From the NCBI RefSeq assembly GCF_025426255.1, contig NZ_CP104861.1:558001-622000 (forward strand): 64,000 nt of DNA, in the 5' to 3' direction. Within the stretch, counting starts at the first letter, position 1; each line of letters starts with the position of its first letter. Positions 35,013-44,124 of the stretch are shown here, piece by piece. The notes beneath the pieces are model-generated. The model was not told where the DNA came from, made no database searches, and saw only the letters and a list, made by a program, of their open reading frames with translations. This DNA is from Pseudomonas fragi. Its GTDB lineage: Bacteria > Pseudomonadota > Gammaproteobacteria > Pseudomonadales > Pseudomonadaceae. A program made the translations under genes and the position numbers.

Positions 35013-35654
35013 TTACTTGCCTAGTTTGCGCAACTCATCGGACTCAACCACCCGCACTCCGTCCTGTTCTTCCAGCGCCAAGCGCCACAGGGCGCGGGCC
35101 AGTTGGCAGGCTTCGATGCCGTGGTATTTGCCTGGAAGCAGTTTTGACAGTGGCCCCGCTATTTGTTCGGCCAGTCGCGGTTCAACGCGATCGCCGAGCA
35201 GTAGCGAAGGGCGTGCGATAGTCAGTTGCGGCCAGTCCTGGGCGCGCACCGAGTGCTCCATTTCACCTTTGACCCGGTTGTAGAACACCGAGGATTTAGG
35301 GTCGGCACCAATCGCACTGAGAACAATCAGATGCCGGGCGCCCATGTCCCGGGCACGCTTGGCGAAAGCCACCACCATGTCATGGTCAACCGCACGGAAG
35401 GCCGCTTCAGAGCCTGCCTGCTTGATTGTGGTACCCAAGCAGCAGAAGGCAACATCAACCCTGCCACTGAGCAGGGGCAAGAACACAACCGGATCGCCTA
35501 CCGGGTTTTCCAGGTGTGGATGCGCCGCCAAAGGCTTGCGAGAGGGTGCAAGGACACGGGCGATGGTGGGCTCATTGAGCAAACGGTCGAGCAGCAGCTC
35601 ACCTGTAAGGCCAGTGGCTCCAGCGAGCAGGATGTGTGAAGGCGTCAAGTGCAT
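35013..35654 (-). CDS. NAD(P)-binding oxidoreductase (HTATIP2-like, SDR-extended type)
   Basis: The 213-residue protein has an N-terminal Rossmann motif [19 protein letters not shown] and the phrase [27 protein letters not shown], which is typical of the NAD(P)H-binding proteins related to HTATIP2/Ywn[29 protein letters not shown] carries the S and YxxxK-like residues. The substrate is unknown. It lies convergently with the mpl-ubiX operon, leaving only 14 bases between stops, and precedes the MORN-peptidase gene on no shared promoter that I can see. Confidence 0.85.
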   Translation of the reverse strand: MHLTPSHILLAGATGLTGELLLDRLLNEPTIARVLAPSRKPLAAHPHLENPVGDPVVFLPLLSGRVDVAFCCLGTTIKQAGSEAAFRAVDHDMVVAFAKRARDMGARHLIVLSAIGADPKSSVFYNRVKGEMEHSVRAQDWPQLTIARPSLLLGDRVEPRLAEQIAGPLSKLLPGKYHGIEACQLARALWRLALEEQDGVRVVESDELRKLGK

Positions 35655-35704
35655 AGTGTTTCCCCCCTTGATACATTCAGCGTAGTCATTCCAGGTTTAT
35701 TTGC

Positions 35705-37387
35705 TTACTGCAAAGCCTGTTTTGCTTGGTGCTGACGTAAGCGTTGCCAGTGATTCAGAACGCCTTTTGGCGCCCAGATTTGCGGTTCGGAAGGTTCGTA
35801 GCCGTCAGCCTGTTCGCGCTCGGCGACGTACTGTTTGGCCAGCTTGAAGGCTTTTTGCAGGTCGTCGGTCTGGTTCAGGGCTTGAGCGAACAAGGCATTG
35901 CCGAAGTAGGTGAAGTCGGCTTCTTCCGAGCAGCCAAACGATACCTTGTCTGCGCGCGATGCGGTCATGATCAAGGTCTTTTCATCCTTGAGTGCCGGGA
36001 TGAAGCCGCCTGAGTAACAGGACGAAATCACGATGATTTTGTCGCGGTTTTTCAGCGGAGCCAGCGCCGCTGCCAGTTCATCGGCAGGCAGGTCCGCCAG
36101 TTCAAGGCGGGGCTGGTCGAGTACCAGTTCGTGCTCCTGTGTACCGTGGCTGGTCAGGTAAATGAACACAAGGTCTTCGGGGCCGGTGCGTTCGGCCAGG
36201 GTTTTGGCTGCACGGTGCAGGTTCTCGCGAGTTGCCATGGGCCGATCCAGCAGATTGTCGCGATGGTTCACCAGCGTGATCTGGCCGCGGCTGCCAAAAC
36301 GGCTGGCGAGCATGTCGTTGACATAATCGGCTTCGCGCTTGAAGACGCTTTGTTTGCCGTCGCCTGCCAACACCAGGCTGTACAGTTCAATAGCCGGAGT
36401 CGATGGCGCAACGCCCGCCAGTGCCTCGTTGAGCAAGGTGCCCTGGTTGAGCAGCCCCAGCTCCAGCGGATCAGGCAATAAAGCGCCATTGGCATCGCGG
36501 ACCCGTTGCCCGTTAAGCCAAAAACCGCTTTGCACGGTGCCGTCGCTCAGGGTCAGGCTGCCGTGGCCTTGATAGGTGTCTGCCGCGAACTCACCGACAT
36601 AGCTGCTTGCGTCGGCCATGTTCAAGTGGCCGGTGCCGTTGAAGCGCCATTCGTTGAACATGCCGCGATAGTGGCTACCGTCGATACCGATCAGCTCGCC
36701 TTTACCCGTCAATGCGCCGTCTTTGAAGTTGCCGATCCAGACATCACCGTCGGCATTTTCATAGCGCCCTTTGCCATTCAGCTGGTTGTTCTTGAACGCT
36801 CCCTCGTACTGGTCGCCGTCAGCGCTGTTAAAGACACCGTTGCCTTCCAACTCGCCATTGACGAACTGGCCGCTGAATTCGTTGCCGCTGCCATCGCTGC
36901 GCTTGCCTTCGCCGTGGGGTTTGCCGTGGGCAAATTGGCCTTGATACTGGCTGCCGTCTTCCAGCTCAAGATGACCGTCGCCCGAGAACTGGTCATCCTT
37001 GAATTGGCCGCGATAGCTCATGGCGCCTTCTTTTAGCGTGCCTTCACCCTCGCGCCGGCCTTGCTTGAAACCGCCGACATAAGTGCTGTCGTGGGTGGTC
37101 AGACTGCCTTGGCCGCTGTACTGCCCCTGCTCGAACCCGCCGCGATAAACATCGCCATTGCTGGCATGCCATTCACCCTGACCGTGCCACAGACCATTTT
37201 TGAAGTCGCCTGTGTACCAACTGCCGTTCGGGTAGTCGATACGGCCCTGGCCTTGCAGCAACCCATTGACCACTTCGCCCCGATAACGCCCGCCATCGGG
37301 CAGGCGTGCGTCTGGCGGTAACAGTGATTCACCGTCACCGCAGGCCGTCAGCAGCAGGGTCAAAGCAAGGGGGGCAAATGGGCGCAT
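35705..37387 (-). CDS. MORN-repeat lipoprotein with clan CD (C13/caspase-like) peptidase domain
   Basis: The 560-residue protein starts with a lipoprotein signal (MRPFAPLALTLLLTACG, lipid-modified C16). About eleven to twelve MORN repeats of 23 residues follow (about 35-300), for example YTGDFKNGLWHGQGEWHASNG and YEGAFKNNQLNGKGRYENADG. The C-terminal domain (about 320-545) has the clan CD dyad: H414 in FIYLTSHGTQ and C457 in IVISSCYSGG, as in legumain (C13) and caspases. I start at the ATG at 37387 because it gives the signal peptide; 54 residues of upstream frame are unsupported. A surface- or periplasm-facing peptidase is inferred; its substrate is unknown. Confidence 0.87.
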   Translation of the reverse strand: MRPFAPLALTLLLTACGDGESLLPPDARLPDGGRYRGEVVNGLLQGQGRIDYPNGSWYTGDFKNGLWHGQGEWHASNGDVYRGGFEQGQYSGQGSLTTHDSTYVGGFKQGRREGEGTLKEGAMSYRGQFKDDQFSGDGHLELEDGSQYQGQFAHGKPHGEGKRSDGSGNEFSGQFVNGELEGNGVFNSADGDQYEGAFKNNQLNGKGRYENADGDVWIGNFKDGALTGKGELIGIDGSHYRGMFNEWRFNGTGHLNMADASSYVGEFAADTYQGHGSLTLSDGTVQSGFWLNGQRVRDANGALLPDPLELGLLNQGTLLNEALAGVAPSTPAIELYSLVLAGDGKQSVFKREADYVNDMLASRFGSRGQITLVNHRDNLLDRPMATRENLHRAAKTLAERTGPEDLVFIYLTSHGTQEHELVLDQPRLELADLPADELAAALAPLKNRDKIIVISSCYSGGFIPALKDEKTLIMTASRADKVSFGCSEEADFTYFGNALFAQALNQTDDLQKAFKLAKQYVAEREQADGYEPSEPQIWAPKGVLNHWQRLRQHQAKQALQ

Positions 37388-37536
37388 AGCGGGATCCGGA
37401 TAATTAAGCCTGCGAGTATGCCGCAGCAGTAGAAGCTGTCTATAGGCCCAGATGAAACATCGAGAGATATTCAATGCCGGGGGCATGTACCCAAGCCTGC
37501 AAGGTGCAGCAATGCCGATGGCCGGTGGGACGTGCT

Positions 37537-37542
37537 TATAAT
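37537..37542 (+). promoter_or_regulatory. Possible -10 element for lrgAB
   Basis: TATAAT lies 31 bases before the lrgA ATG, preceded by a TG two bases upstream. No good -35 hexamer is visible, so this is a weak promoter call. Confidence 0.3.
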
Positions 37543-37573
37543 GCGGCACAAGAATATTCGCTGGAGAGGTGAG

Positions 37574-37936
37574 ATGTTGTTACGCGGCTTGACTTGGCTG
37601 GTGCTGTTTCAATTGCTCGGCACGGCCCTCAATCACTTGTTCGTCCCCGTACTGCCCGGACCCATTATCGGGTTGTTGCTGCTGTTGGGTTTTTTGATGG
37701 TGCGCGGTCAGGTCAGTGAGCCGTTGAGCCAGGCTGCCAGCGGGTTGTTGCGTTACTTGCCTTTGCTGCTGGTGCCCCCCGCGGTGGGCGTGATGGTGTA
37801 TGCCGCCGACATTGCAGCTGACTTTTGGGCCATTGCCGGGGCGCTGGTGCTGTCGCTATTGATCTCCATGGCATTCATCGGGGTGCTGATGCAGCGCTTG
37901 CTCAAGGGGCACAGCCATCCCGAGGAGCGGCCATGA
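37574..37936 (+). CDS. lrgA: CidA/LrgA family membrane protein
   Basis: The 120-residue protein has four predicted transmembrane segments and the family start WLVLFQLLGTALNHLF followed by LPGPIIGLLLLLGFLMV. It ends in a short charged tail (KGHSHPEERP). CidA/LrgA proteins are holin-like and, with their LrgB/CidB partners, are linked to murein hydrolase control and, in several bacteria, pyruvate or acetate transport. I choose the ATG at 37574, directly after GGAGAGGTGAG; a frame from 37532 is less likely. It overlaps lrgB by four bases. Confidence 0.9.
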   Translation: MLLRGLTWLVLFQLLGTALNHLFVPVLPGPIIGLLLLLGFLMVRGQVSEPLSQAASGLLRYLPLLLVPPAVGVMVYAADIAADFWAIAGALVLSLLISMAFIGVLMQRLLKGHSHPEERP

Positions 37937-38649
37937 GTCTTGAGTGGCAAGGGGCCTGGGAGTCAGTCATCCACCATCCGCTGTTTGGTATCGGGATCAC
38001 CCTCGGGGCTTATCAACTGGTGCTCGCAGCCTACGAAAAAACCCGCTGGATCTTCCTGCAACCGGTGTTGGCCTCGATGCTGCTGGTGATCGGCGTGTTG
38101 CTCAGTTGCGGCTTGAGCTACGCCGAGTACCGTAAAAGCACGGATATTTTAAGTATTTTGCTGGGGCCCGCGACCGTGGCGCTGGCGGTACCGCTGTATC
38201 TGAACCTGCGCCGAATTCGTCAATTGTTCTGGCCTATCTTTACTACGCTGGTGGTTGGCGGCGTATTTGCCACCGGGCTGGTGGTGGGGCTGGCCTGGTT
38301 GTTCGGGGCCGAGCACATGATGCTGATGACCCTGGCGCCCAAGTCCGTGACTTCGCCGATTGCCATGCTGGTGGCGGAGCAAATTGGCGGTGTGGCTGCT
38401 CTGGCAGCGGTGTTTGTGCTGATTACCGGGGTGATCGGTGCGATTTTCGGGCCGGGCCTGCTGCGCATCTTGGGGGTTCACAGCCCTGAAGCACGGGGTA
38501 TGGCGCTGGGCATGACGGCGCATGCGGTCGGCACATCGGCAGCCCTGCAGGAGAGTGAAGAGTGCGGCGCCTTTGCGGCGTTGGCGATGAGTCTAATGGG
38601 CGTTGCCACGGCGGTGTTCTTGCCCCTGGCCGTGACTCTCGTGGTGTAA
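37933..38649 (+). CDS. lrgB: CidB/LrgB family membrane protein
   Basis: The 238-residue integral membrane protein has the LrgB core LGPATVALAVPLYLNLRRI, followed by LAPKSVTSPIAMLVAEQIGG and LGMTAHAVGTSAALQESEECGAFA, the most conserved part of the family. The start is the ATG at 37933, with GAGGAGCGGCC upstream and an ATGA overlap with lrgA. It should act with LrgA in the inner membrane. Confidence 0.93.
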   Translation: MSLEWQGAWESVIHHPLFGIGITLGAYQLVLAAYEKTRWIFLQPVLASMLLVIGVLLSCGLSYAEYRKSTDILSILLGPATVALAVPLYLNLRRIRQLFWPIFTTLVVGGVFATGLVVGLAWLFGAEHMMLMTLAPKSVTSPIAMLVAEQIGGVAALAAVFVLITGVIGAIFGPGLLRILGVHSPEARGMALGMTAHAVGTSAALQESEECGAFAALAMSLMGVATAVFLPLAVTLVV

Positions 38650-38659
38650 GGGTGAGTGT

Positions 38660-39250
38660 ATGAGATTGCCGCTGTTTCCTTTGAGTACGGTGCTGTTTCC
38701 GGGTTGTGTGCTGGATTTGCAGATATTTGAAGCGCGCTATCTGGACATGATTGCCCGCTGCATGAAGCAAGGCACAGGCTTTGGCGTGGTGTGCATCCTG
38801 GATGGCCGTGAAGTCGGGGATGCTCCGCAGGACATTGCCAGAATCGGCTGCGAAGCGCTGATTCGTGACTTTCAGCAGCAGGACAATGGCCTGCTGGGGA
38901 TCAGGGTCGAAGGCGGGCGGCGCTTTGAAGTGCTGAGCACCGAGTTGCAGCGCGACCAGTTACTGTTGGCCGAGGTCGAGTGGCTGGAAGAGGTTCCCGA
39001 GCAGCCGCTGCAGGAAGAAGACCAGGACCTGTTGGCCTTGCTCAAGGCTCTGGCCGAGCACCCGATGGTTGCGGCCTTGAATATGAGTACCGAGGTGGCG
39101 GGGCAGCAGTCATTGGCCAATCAACTGGCATACCTGCTGCCTTTTGCCGAGGCGGACAAGATCGAGCTGCTGCAGGTTGATGACCCGCAGCAGCGTCTGG
39201 ATGGGATCCAGGTATTGCTCGATGAGATCCAGGGTGAGGCGCTTAACTGA
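38660..39250 (+). CDS. LON peptidase substrate-binding domain protein
   Basis: The 196-residue cytoplasmic protein consists of the Lon N-terminal (PUA-like plus helical) domain only. LPLFPLSTVLFPGCVLDLQIFEARYLDMI opens it, and VVCILDGREVG, IGCEALIRDFQQQDNGLLGIRVEGGRRF and a helical C-terminus follow. There is no ATPase or peptidase domain. The family is common in gamma-proteobacteria; its role is unknown, possibly an adaptor-like function. It starts 11 bases after lrgB with a weak site (GTGAGTGT), so it may be cotranscribed, and it converges with the DedA-PAP2 gene. Confidence 0.9.
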   Translation: MRLPLFPLSTVLFPGCVLDLQIFEARYLDMIARCMKQGTGFGVVCILDGREVGDAPQDIARIGCEALIRDFQQQDNGLLGIRVEGGRRFEVLSTELQRDQLLLAEVEWLEEVPEQPLQEEDQDLLALLKALAEHPMVAALNMSTEVAGQQSLANQLAYLLPFAEADKIELLQVDDPQQRLDGIQVLLDEIQGEALN

Positions 39251-39262
39251 TTGCGCTATCCG

Positions 39263-40579
39263 TTAATAGGCGTAGCGCAGCAGCTCTTTGGGCAAGTGCC
39301 CCAGCATGAAGAAACCGTATAAGGCGGTTACTGAAGGCAAGAGCAGCCACCAGATTTTCTGCGGTATCGGTTCCAGTGGCATGAATCGCTGGCTCAGCGC
39401 CATGGCGAATGCGTTGACGGTGATGGCGAGCAGGGCACCAGCAGTGATATCGGTTGGCCAATGAGCACCCAGGTAAACCCGCGACATCGCCACGGTGATC
39501 GCCAGCAAACATCCCAGTAGCACCCAAGTGACGCGCATGCGCTGCGGCTGATTGCGCCCGGCCAGAATCGCCAGGGCGACAAAAAACGCAAACGCGCCGG
39601 AGCTGTGACCGCTAGGCATGCTGTAGCTGGTCAGCGGGTCGACCAGCACTTCGGGGCGTACCCGCGCAAAGAAGTGCTTGGTCAGCGTATTGGCCACGGC
39701 GGTAAATAGGGTGACCCCGCCAAAGAACCACATCGCCCGCCATTGGCGTGTACAGAACAGAATGACGCACACCAGCGCCGCGGCTAAAAGTTGGGTACCG
39801 AAGTTGCCGACTTGCGTGACCATTACAGCGGCGGTATCCATGACGCTACTGCGATGTTCCTGGACCAGCGCGGTGATGCCCTCGTCGAAGGCTGTCATGT
39901 GCGGGTAGCCGATAAACACCGCGAGCAGCAGGGTCAGGCTTAATGCGCCGATCAGCAAGGTGGTCCTGGGTTGGCGGCGAATACTGGCATTGATGCTCAG
40001 ACCCAGCAGGGCGGCGAGGCCTGCGGCAACGATGGCTGCCTGAGGCCAGAAGCCTTCGGGCAGCGGCAGGCGAATTGCCGCTCCGGTTGCCCACCCCGGC
40101 AGCAGATACGCCACCGACCAGCCTGCTCCGGCCAGCAGACTGACGGCGATAAAACGCGGGAGTGGCATATCGCACATCCCGGCAACCATCGGCAGCATAG
40201 GGCGCAGCGGGCCGATAAAGCGCCCGATCAGCAAGCTGACAATGCCGTAACGATGAAAATAGCTCTCGGCCCCGCTCATCCACTCAGGGTGAGTGCGCAA
40301 AAGTGGCAAGCGCCGGATGTTCTGGTGGAAACGTCTGCCCAGGAAGTAAGACACCACATCACCCAGCAGCCCGCCGAGAAAGCCCAGCACCAGGGTTTCG
40401 CCCAGTGATAGCGCTCCGCTGCCGGCCATGACGGTAATTGCAAAGAGCAGCACGGTGCCGGGGACGATAGTCCCGACAATGGCCAGGCACTCCATAAACG
40501 CCACAATAAGTACCGCAAGGCCCAGCCACTGCGGGTTGGCTGTCAGCCAGCCAGTCAAGCTATCGAGCCATGGGCCCAT
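39263..40579 (-). CDS. DedA-PAP2 fusion phosphatase
   Basis: The 438-residue membrane protein joins an N-terminal DedA domain to a C-terminal PAP2 phosphatase. The DedA domain (about residues 1-200) has GTIVPGTVLLFAITVMAGSG, LGDVVSYFLGRRF and GRFIGPLRPMLPMVAGM. The PAP2 domain (about 220-420) carries all three catalytic motifs: KHFFARVRP, SMPSGHSSGAFAF and SRVYLGAHWPTDITAG. The pairing suggests lipid phosphate handling, such as undecaprenyl-pyrophosphate or phosphatidylglycerophosphate dephosphorylation coupled to translocation. That matters because pgpA is missing from its expected place near thiL, but a substitute role is only speculation. It converges with the Lon-N gene. Confidence 0.93.
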   Translation of the reverse strand: MGPWLDSLTGWLTANPQWLGLAVLIVAFMECLAIVGTIVPGTVLLFAITVMAGSGALSLGETLVLGFLGGLLGDVVSYFLGRRFHQNIRRLPLLRTHPEWMSGAESYFHRYGIVSLLIGRFIGPLRPMLPMVAGMCDMPLPRFIAVSLLAGAGWSVAYLLPGWATGAAIRLPLPEGFWPQAAIVAAGLAALLGLSINASIRRQPRTTLLIGALSLTLLLAVFIGYPHMTAFDEGITALVQEHRSSVMDTAAVMVTQVGNFGTQLLAAALVCVILFCTRQWRAMWFFGGVTLFTAVANTLTKHFFARVRPEVLVDPLTSYSMPSGHSSGAFAFFVALAILAGRNQPQRMRVTWVLLGCLLAITVAMSRVYLGAHWPTDITAGALLAITVNAFAMALSQRFMPLEPIPQKIWWLLLPSVTALYGFFMLGHLPKELLRYAY

Positions 40580-40647
40580 GTTTCAATTTCCTTGTTCGCT
40601 TTTAAGTTTTTTGTTGGGGTTAGTGTCTTGAAGTGGATCGCTTTTTT

Positions 40648-40735
40648 TGTGGGAGCGGGCGTGCTCGCGATGGCATCACTGCGGTTTACCAGGCAGACCG
40701 CGTCGCCTGCATCGCGAGCAAGCCCGCTCTCACAA
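40648..40735. repeat. REP doublet between mpg and DedA-PAP2 genes
   Basis: TGTGGGAGCGGGCGTGCTCG and an inverted partner ending GCCCGCTCTCACAA flank an inner GCGGTTTACC/ACCGC stretch. Arms show a few mismatches. It lies after the glycosylase gene (ends 40742) and upstream of the DedA-PAP2 start. Confidence 0.8.
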
Positions 40736-40741
40736 TAGAGA

Positions 40742-41461
40742 TCATGGGGTTTCCAGAATCAAATAGTCCTGCCCCTCAATCTGCCCACGACGCAGCGGGT
40801 TGCGGGTGCAAAAAGCAGCGTAGTCAGCGTCGACAAAGCGGTACATCAAGTGTTCATCTCGCCCGTGGGGGATGCCCAAACGAGTGGTCTGGATGATCCG
40901 CGAAGGTTGTTCTCTGACGTCGTCGACCCATAAACGTTCGGGGTCGAAACATTTGGCATCCCAATCGCGCACTTTCAGGCCCAGCGCCTTGCACAGCAAG
41001 GTTTGCCCAGCACAGAGCTTTTGCTCGGTTCGCGGCTGGCCTTGGGCATCGGGGTTGTTGCGTTGCATCTGCGCCAGGCTGTCGGGGCCCGACAGATCAT
41101 CGAGCCACGGGTAAGCCGACTTGATCAGTACAGCATTGCCGGGCCCGTGAGCACTGAAATTCAGCGAGTCGCCGCCACGGGCGTAATACATATAGATGTG
41201 CCCGCCATCGAGAAACAGCGCTTTGCGCTTCTGCGTGAAGCCCAGCGAGGCATGGCTGCCCTTGTCGGCGATGTAATAGGCTTCGGTTTCGATTATTCGT
41301 GCGCTGAGCCACAGACCGTTGACCCGATGCCGAATGACCTTGCCCAGCAGATCGCGGGCAAGAAGTTGGGCATCGCGGTCGAAAAAGGCATCAGGCAGCA
41401 TCATTGGCATTTTCAGGGCGGTCAGTGGATAGCTGAAAAGTGGCAGATCATAGCAAGTCAT
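40742..41461 (-). CDS. mpg: 3-methyladenine DNA glycosylase (AAG/Mpg family)
   Basis: The 239-residue protein belongs to the alkyladenine glycosylase (AAG/MPG) superfamily. Core motifs are FFDRDAQLLARDLLGKVIRH, ARIIETEAYYIADKGSHAS (with the catalytic glutamate), FLDGGHIYMYYARG, AVLIKSAYPWLDD and LCAGQTLLCKALGL. It removes methylated purines by base flipping during base excision repair. The first ATG (41461) has no visible ribosome-binding site. A start at 41410 (MPMMLPDAFF) would fit the usual N-terminus of the family and is a real alternative. Confidence 0.9.
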   Translation of the reverse strand: MTCYDLPLFSYPLTALKMPMMLPDAFFDRDAQLLARDLLGKVIRHRVNGLWLSARIIETEAYYIADKGSHASLGFTQKRKALFLDGGHIYMYYARGGDSLNFSAHGPGNAVLIKSAYPWLDDLSGPDSLAQMQRNNPDAQGQPRTEQKLCAGQTLLCKALGLKVRDWDAKCFDPERLWVDDVREQPSRIIQTTRLGIPHGRDEHLMYRFVDADYAAFCTRNPLRRGQIEGQDYLILETP

Positions 41462-41545
41462 GCTTAATCGGGGCTGAACGCAGTGTATTTACTGCCCATT
41501 TCGACCATCCGCCTGCCACCGCTGTGCGTGAGGCGGCGGGACCGC

Positions 41546-41551
41546 TATAAT
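41546..41551 (+). promoter_or_regulatory. Possible -10 element of the proA operon
   Basis: A perfect TATAAT lies 35 bases upstream of the proA ATG in an otherwise GC-rich gap between divergent mpg and proA. The -35 region (around TGTGCG) is weak. Confidence 0.35.
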
Positions 41552-41586
41552 CGGCCGCTTTCCTCCCTGCCAAGACCTTTGAGACC

Positions 41587-42858
41587 ATGACTGAGTCCGT
41601 TCTTGACTACATGACCCGCTTGGGTCGCGCTGCTCGCGAAGCCTCCCGCGTGATTGGCCGTGCTAGTACGGCGCAGAAGAACCGTGCCCTGCACAGTGCT
41701 GCTGCGGCATTGGATGCCGCTCGTCTGGAGTTGGTTGCTGCCAACGAACTGGACTTGGCCGCTGGCCGAGCCAGCGGCCTTGAGCCTGCGATGCTGGAGC
41801 GTCTGGCGCTGACCCCTGCACGCATCGACAGTATGATTGTCGGTTTGCGTCAGGTGGCAAGCTTGCCAGACCCCGTCGGCGCAATCCGCGACATGAGCTA
41901 CCGTCCTTCGGGTATTCAGGTAGGCAAGATGCGCGTGCCGTTGGGTGTAGTCGGAATCATTTATGAGTCGCGTCCGAACGTGACCATCGATGCGGCCAGT
42001 CTGTGCTTGAAGTCAGGTAATGCGACCATCCTGCGTGGTGGCTCCGAGGCGATTCACTCCAACCGAGCCATTGCGGTCTGCATTCAACGCGGCCTGGCCG
42101 AGGCCGGGCTGCCACCAGCCGTGGTGCAAGTGGTTGAAGTGACCGATCGCGCCGCTGTTGGCGCGCTGATCACCATGCCCGAGTACGTTGATGTGATCGT
42201 GCCTCGGGGCGGCAAAGGCCTGATCGAGCGCGTCAGCCGTGACGCCAAGGTGCCGGTGATCAAGCATCTGGACGGTATTTGCCATGTGTACGTCAGTGCC
42301 CAGGCCGATCTGGCCAAGGCTCAGCGTATTGCGTTCAATGCCAAGACCTACCGCTACGGGATCTGCGGGGCGATGGAAACCCTACTGGTGGATCAGGCAG
42401 TTGCAGCCCGGTTTTTGCCGGCGATGGCTGAACAATTTCGCGCCAAGGGCGTCGAATTGCGCGGTTGTGAGCGCACTCAGGCGCTGATTGACGTAGTTGC
42501 AGCGACTGAAGAAGACTGGAACACCGAGTACCTGGACGCTATTTTGTCGATTCGCATTGTCGATGGGCTGGACCAGGCGATTGAACACATCAATCATTAT
42601 GGCTCCCACCATACTGACTCGATCGTGACCGAACATCAGGGGGATGCCCGGCGTTTTATGGCCGAAGTGGACTCCAGTTCCGTGATGCTCAACACACCAA
42701 CCTGCTTTGCCGATGGATTTGAATACGGATTGGGTGCGGAGATTGGCATTTCTACTGATAAGCTGCACGCCCGCGGCCCGGTGGGTCTCGAAGGTCTGAC
42801 CTGCGAGAAGTACATTGTGGTCGGTGATGGCCAGTTGCGCGGTCAGGAGCCGGTTTGA
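41587..42858 (+). CDS. proA: Gamma-glutamyl phosphate reductase
   Basis: The 423-residue enzyme reduces gamma-glutamyl phosphate with NADPH to glutamate semialdehyde in proline synthesis. It has the ALDH-like fold with [37 protein letters not shown] and the catalytic cysteine in [37 protein letters not shown] [20 protein letters not shown] is near the C-terminus. Length and motifs match the family. It heads a series of tightly spaced genes; nadD starts just after its stop. Confidence 0.97.
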   Translation: MTESVLDYMTRLGRAAREASRVIGRASTAQKNRALHSAAAALDAARLELVAANELDLAAGRASGLEPAMLERLALTPARIDSMIVGLRQVASLPDPVGAIRDMSYRPSGIQVGKMRVPLGVVGIIYESRPNVTIDAASLCLKSGNATILRGGSEAIHSNRAIAVCIQRGLAEAGLPPAVVQVVEVTDRAAVGALITMPEYVDVIVPRGGKGLIERVSRDAKVPVIKHLDGICHVYVSAQADLAKAQRIAFNAKTYRYGICGAMETLLVDQAVAARFLPAMAEQFRAKGVELRGCERTQALIDVVAATEEDWNTEYLDAILSIRIVDGLDQAIEHINHYGSHHTDSIVTEHQGDARRFMAEVDSSSVMLNTPTCFADGFEYGLGAEIGISTDKLHARGPVGLEGLTCEKYIVVGDGQLRGQEPV

Positions 42859-42859
42859 C

Positions 42860-43549
42860 TTGGTCAACCTTAAAGCGTCAGTGCTGGCACCGATAATCGA
42901 AGCGTTACCCCGGCGCATTGGCGTACTGGGCGGAACCTTCGATCCGGTGCATATCGGGCATTTGCGTGGCGGGCTTGAAGTGGCTGAAATGATGGGGCTC
43001 GACGAGCTGCGTCTGACACCCAACGCCAGGCCGCCCCACCGCGACACGCCCCAGGTGTCAGCCCACGACCGTTTGGCGATGGTTGAGTGCGCTGTCGCAG
43101 GAGTGGCTACGCTGGTGGTGGACGCCCGGGAGCTGCAACGGGACAAGCCGTCTTACACGATCGATACGCTGGAACTGATGCGGGCCGAGATGGCCGCGGA
43201 TGACCAGTTGTTTTTACTGTTGGGTTGGGACGCTTTTTGCGGCCTGCCCACGTGGCATCGCTGGGAAGAGTTGCTCCAGCATTGCCATATCCTGGTGCTA
43301 CAGCGCCCGGATGCCGACAGCGAACCGCCGGATGCCTTGCGCAACCTGCTGGCAGCGCGCTCGGTAAGCGACCCGCTGGCCCTGAAGGGGGCAAGCGGAC
43401 AGATTGCATTCGTTTGGCAGACGCCGCTCGCGGTATCAGCCACCCAGATCCGTCAACTGCTGGCCAGCGGTAAGTCGGTACGTTTCCTGGTGCCCGACGC
43501 GGTCCTGGCCTACATCGATGCGCACGGGCTTTACCGTGCGTCGAACTAA
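42860..43549 (+). CDS. nadD: Nicotinate-nucleotide adenylyltransferase
   Basis: This enzyme adenylates nicotinic acid mononucleotide in NAD synthesis. The nucleotidyltransferase motif is [17 protein letters not shown], followed by [22 protein letters not shown]-like [37 protein letters not shown] and the C-terminal [15 protein letters not shown]. The start is uncertain. A TTG at 42860 has AGGAG (42846-42850) nine bases upstream and gives 229 residues; a GTG at 42881 is the alternative. The open frame runs back to 42815, overlapping proA. Confidence 0.93.
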   Translation: MVNLKASVLAPIIEALPRRIGVLGGTFDPVHIGHLRGGLEVAEMMGLDELRLTPNARPPHRDTPQVSAHDRLAMVECAVAGVATLVVDARELQRDKPSYTIDTLELMRAEMAADDQLFLLLGWDAFCGLPTWHRWEELLQHCHILVLQRPDADSEPPDALRNLLAARSVSDPLALKGASGQIAFVWQTPLAVSATQIRQLLASGKSVRFLVPDAVLAYIDAHGLYRASN

Positions 43550-43620
43550 AAAGGGTGTGTTTCAAGGCGCGAATTGACGTGTATTGAAACACCCGAACAT
43601 ACGAGCAAAACGAGTTTTAT

Positions 43621-44115
43621 ATGACTGACAAAGATGTAAGCAAAGTAAAGCGCAAAGGCACATTCAAAAGCGCCCCGCTGCCAGAAAAAACCTTCAACGG
43701 CGAGCCTCTCAAGGGCGAAGAGCTGGTCAAGATCGCTGTAGCTGCTCTGGAAGACGTCAAGGCCCAGGACATTCAGGTTATCGACGTTCGTGACAAGCAC
43801 AGCATCACTGACTTCATGATCATCGCTACCGGTACGTCCAACCGTCAGATCGGCGCGATGCTCGACAAGATCCGCGAAGCGGTCAAGGCTCTGGGCGTCA
43901 AGCCTTTGGGCGAAGAAGGCAAGGGCGACAGCGACTGGGTTCTGTTGGACATGGACGACGTGATCGTTCACATGATGACCGCCAGCGCTCGTCAGTTCTA
44001 CGACCTGGAGCGTCTGTGGGCCGGTGCTGAGCAAAGCCGTGCAGGCAGCGCTGCTCACCACAGCCCGGAAAACACCCATGAGCATTTTCTGAAGCTCAAC
44101 AAAGACCAAGAGTAA
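43621..44115 (+). CDS. rsfS: Ribosomal silencing factor RsfS (long N-terminus)
   Basis: RsfS binds ribosomal protein uL14 and blocks subunit joining in starvation. The core (about residues 32-140) is clear: ELVKIAVAALEDVKAQDIQVIDVRDKH, ITDFMIIATGTSNRQIGAMLD, DWVLLDMDDVIVHMM and ARQFYDLERLWAGA. At 164 residues it is longer than the roughly 105-residue E. coli protein. It carries a basic N-terminal extension of about 30 residues (MTDKDVSKVKRKGTFKSAPL) and an acidic/His-containing C-terminal tail. It precedes rlmH by nine bases. Confidence 0.94.
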   Translation: MTDKDVSKVKRKGTFKSAPLPEKTFNGEPLKGEELVKIAVAALEDVKAQDIQVIDVRDKHSITDFMIIATGTSNRQIGAMLDKIREAVKALGVKPLGEEGKGDSDWVLLDMDDVIVHMMTASARQFYDLERLWAGAEQSRAGSAAHHSPENTHEHFLKLNKDQE

Positions 44116-44124
44116 GGGTTCGCT

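Noticed and set aside
37388..37549. N-terminal extension of the MORN-peptidase frame
   Set aside because: The lipoprotein signal begins at the ATG at 37387; upstream codons overlap the lrgA promoter region.
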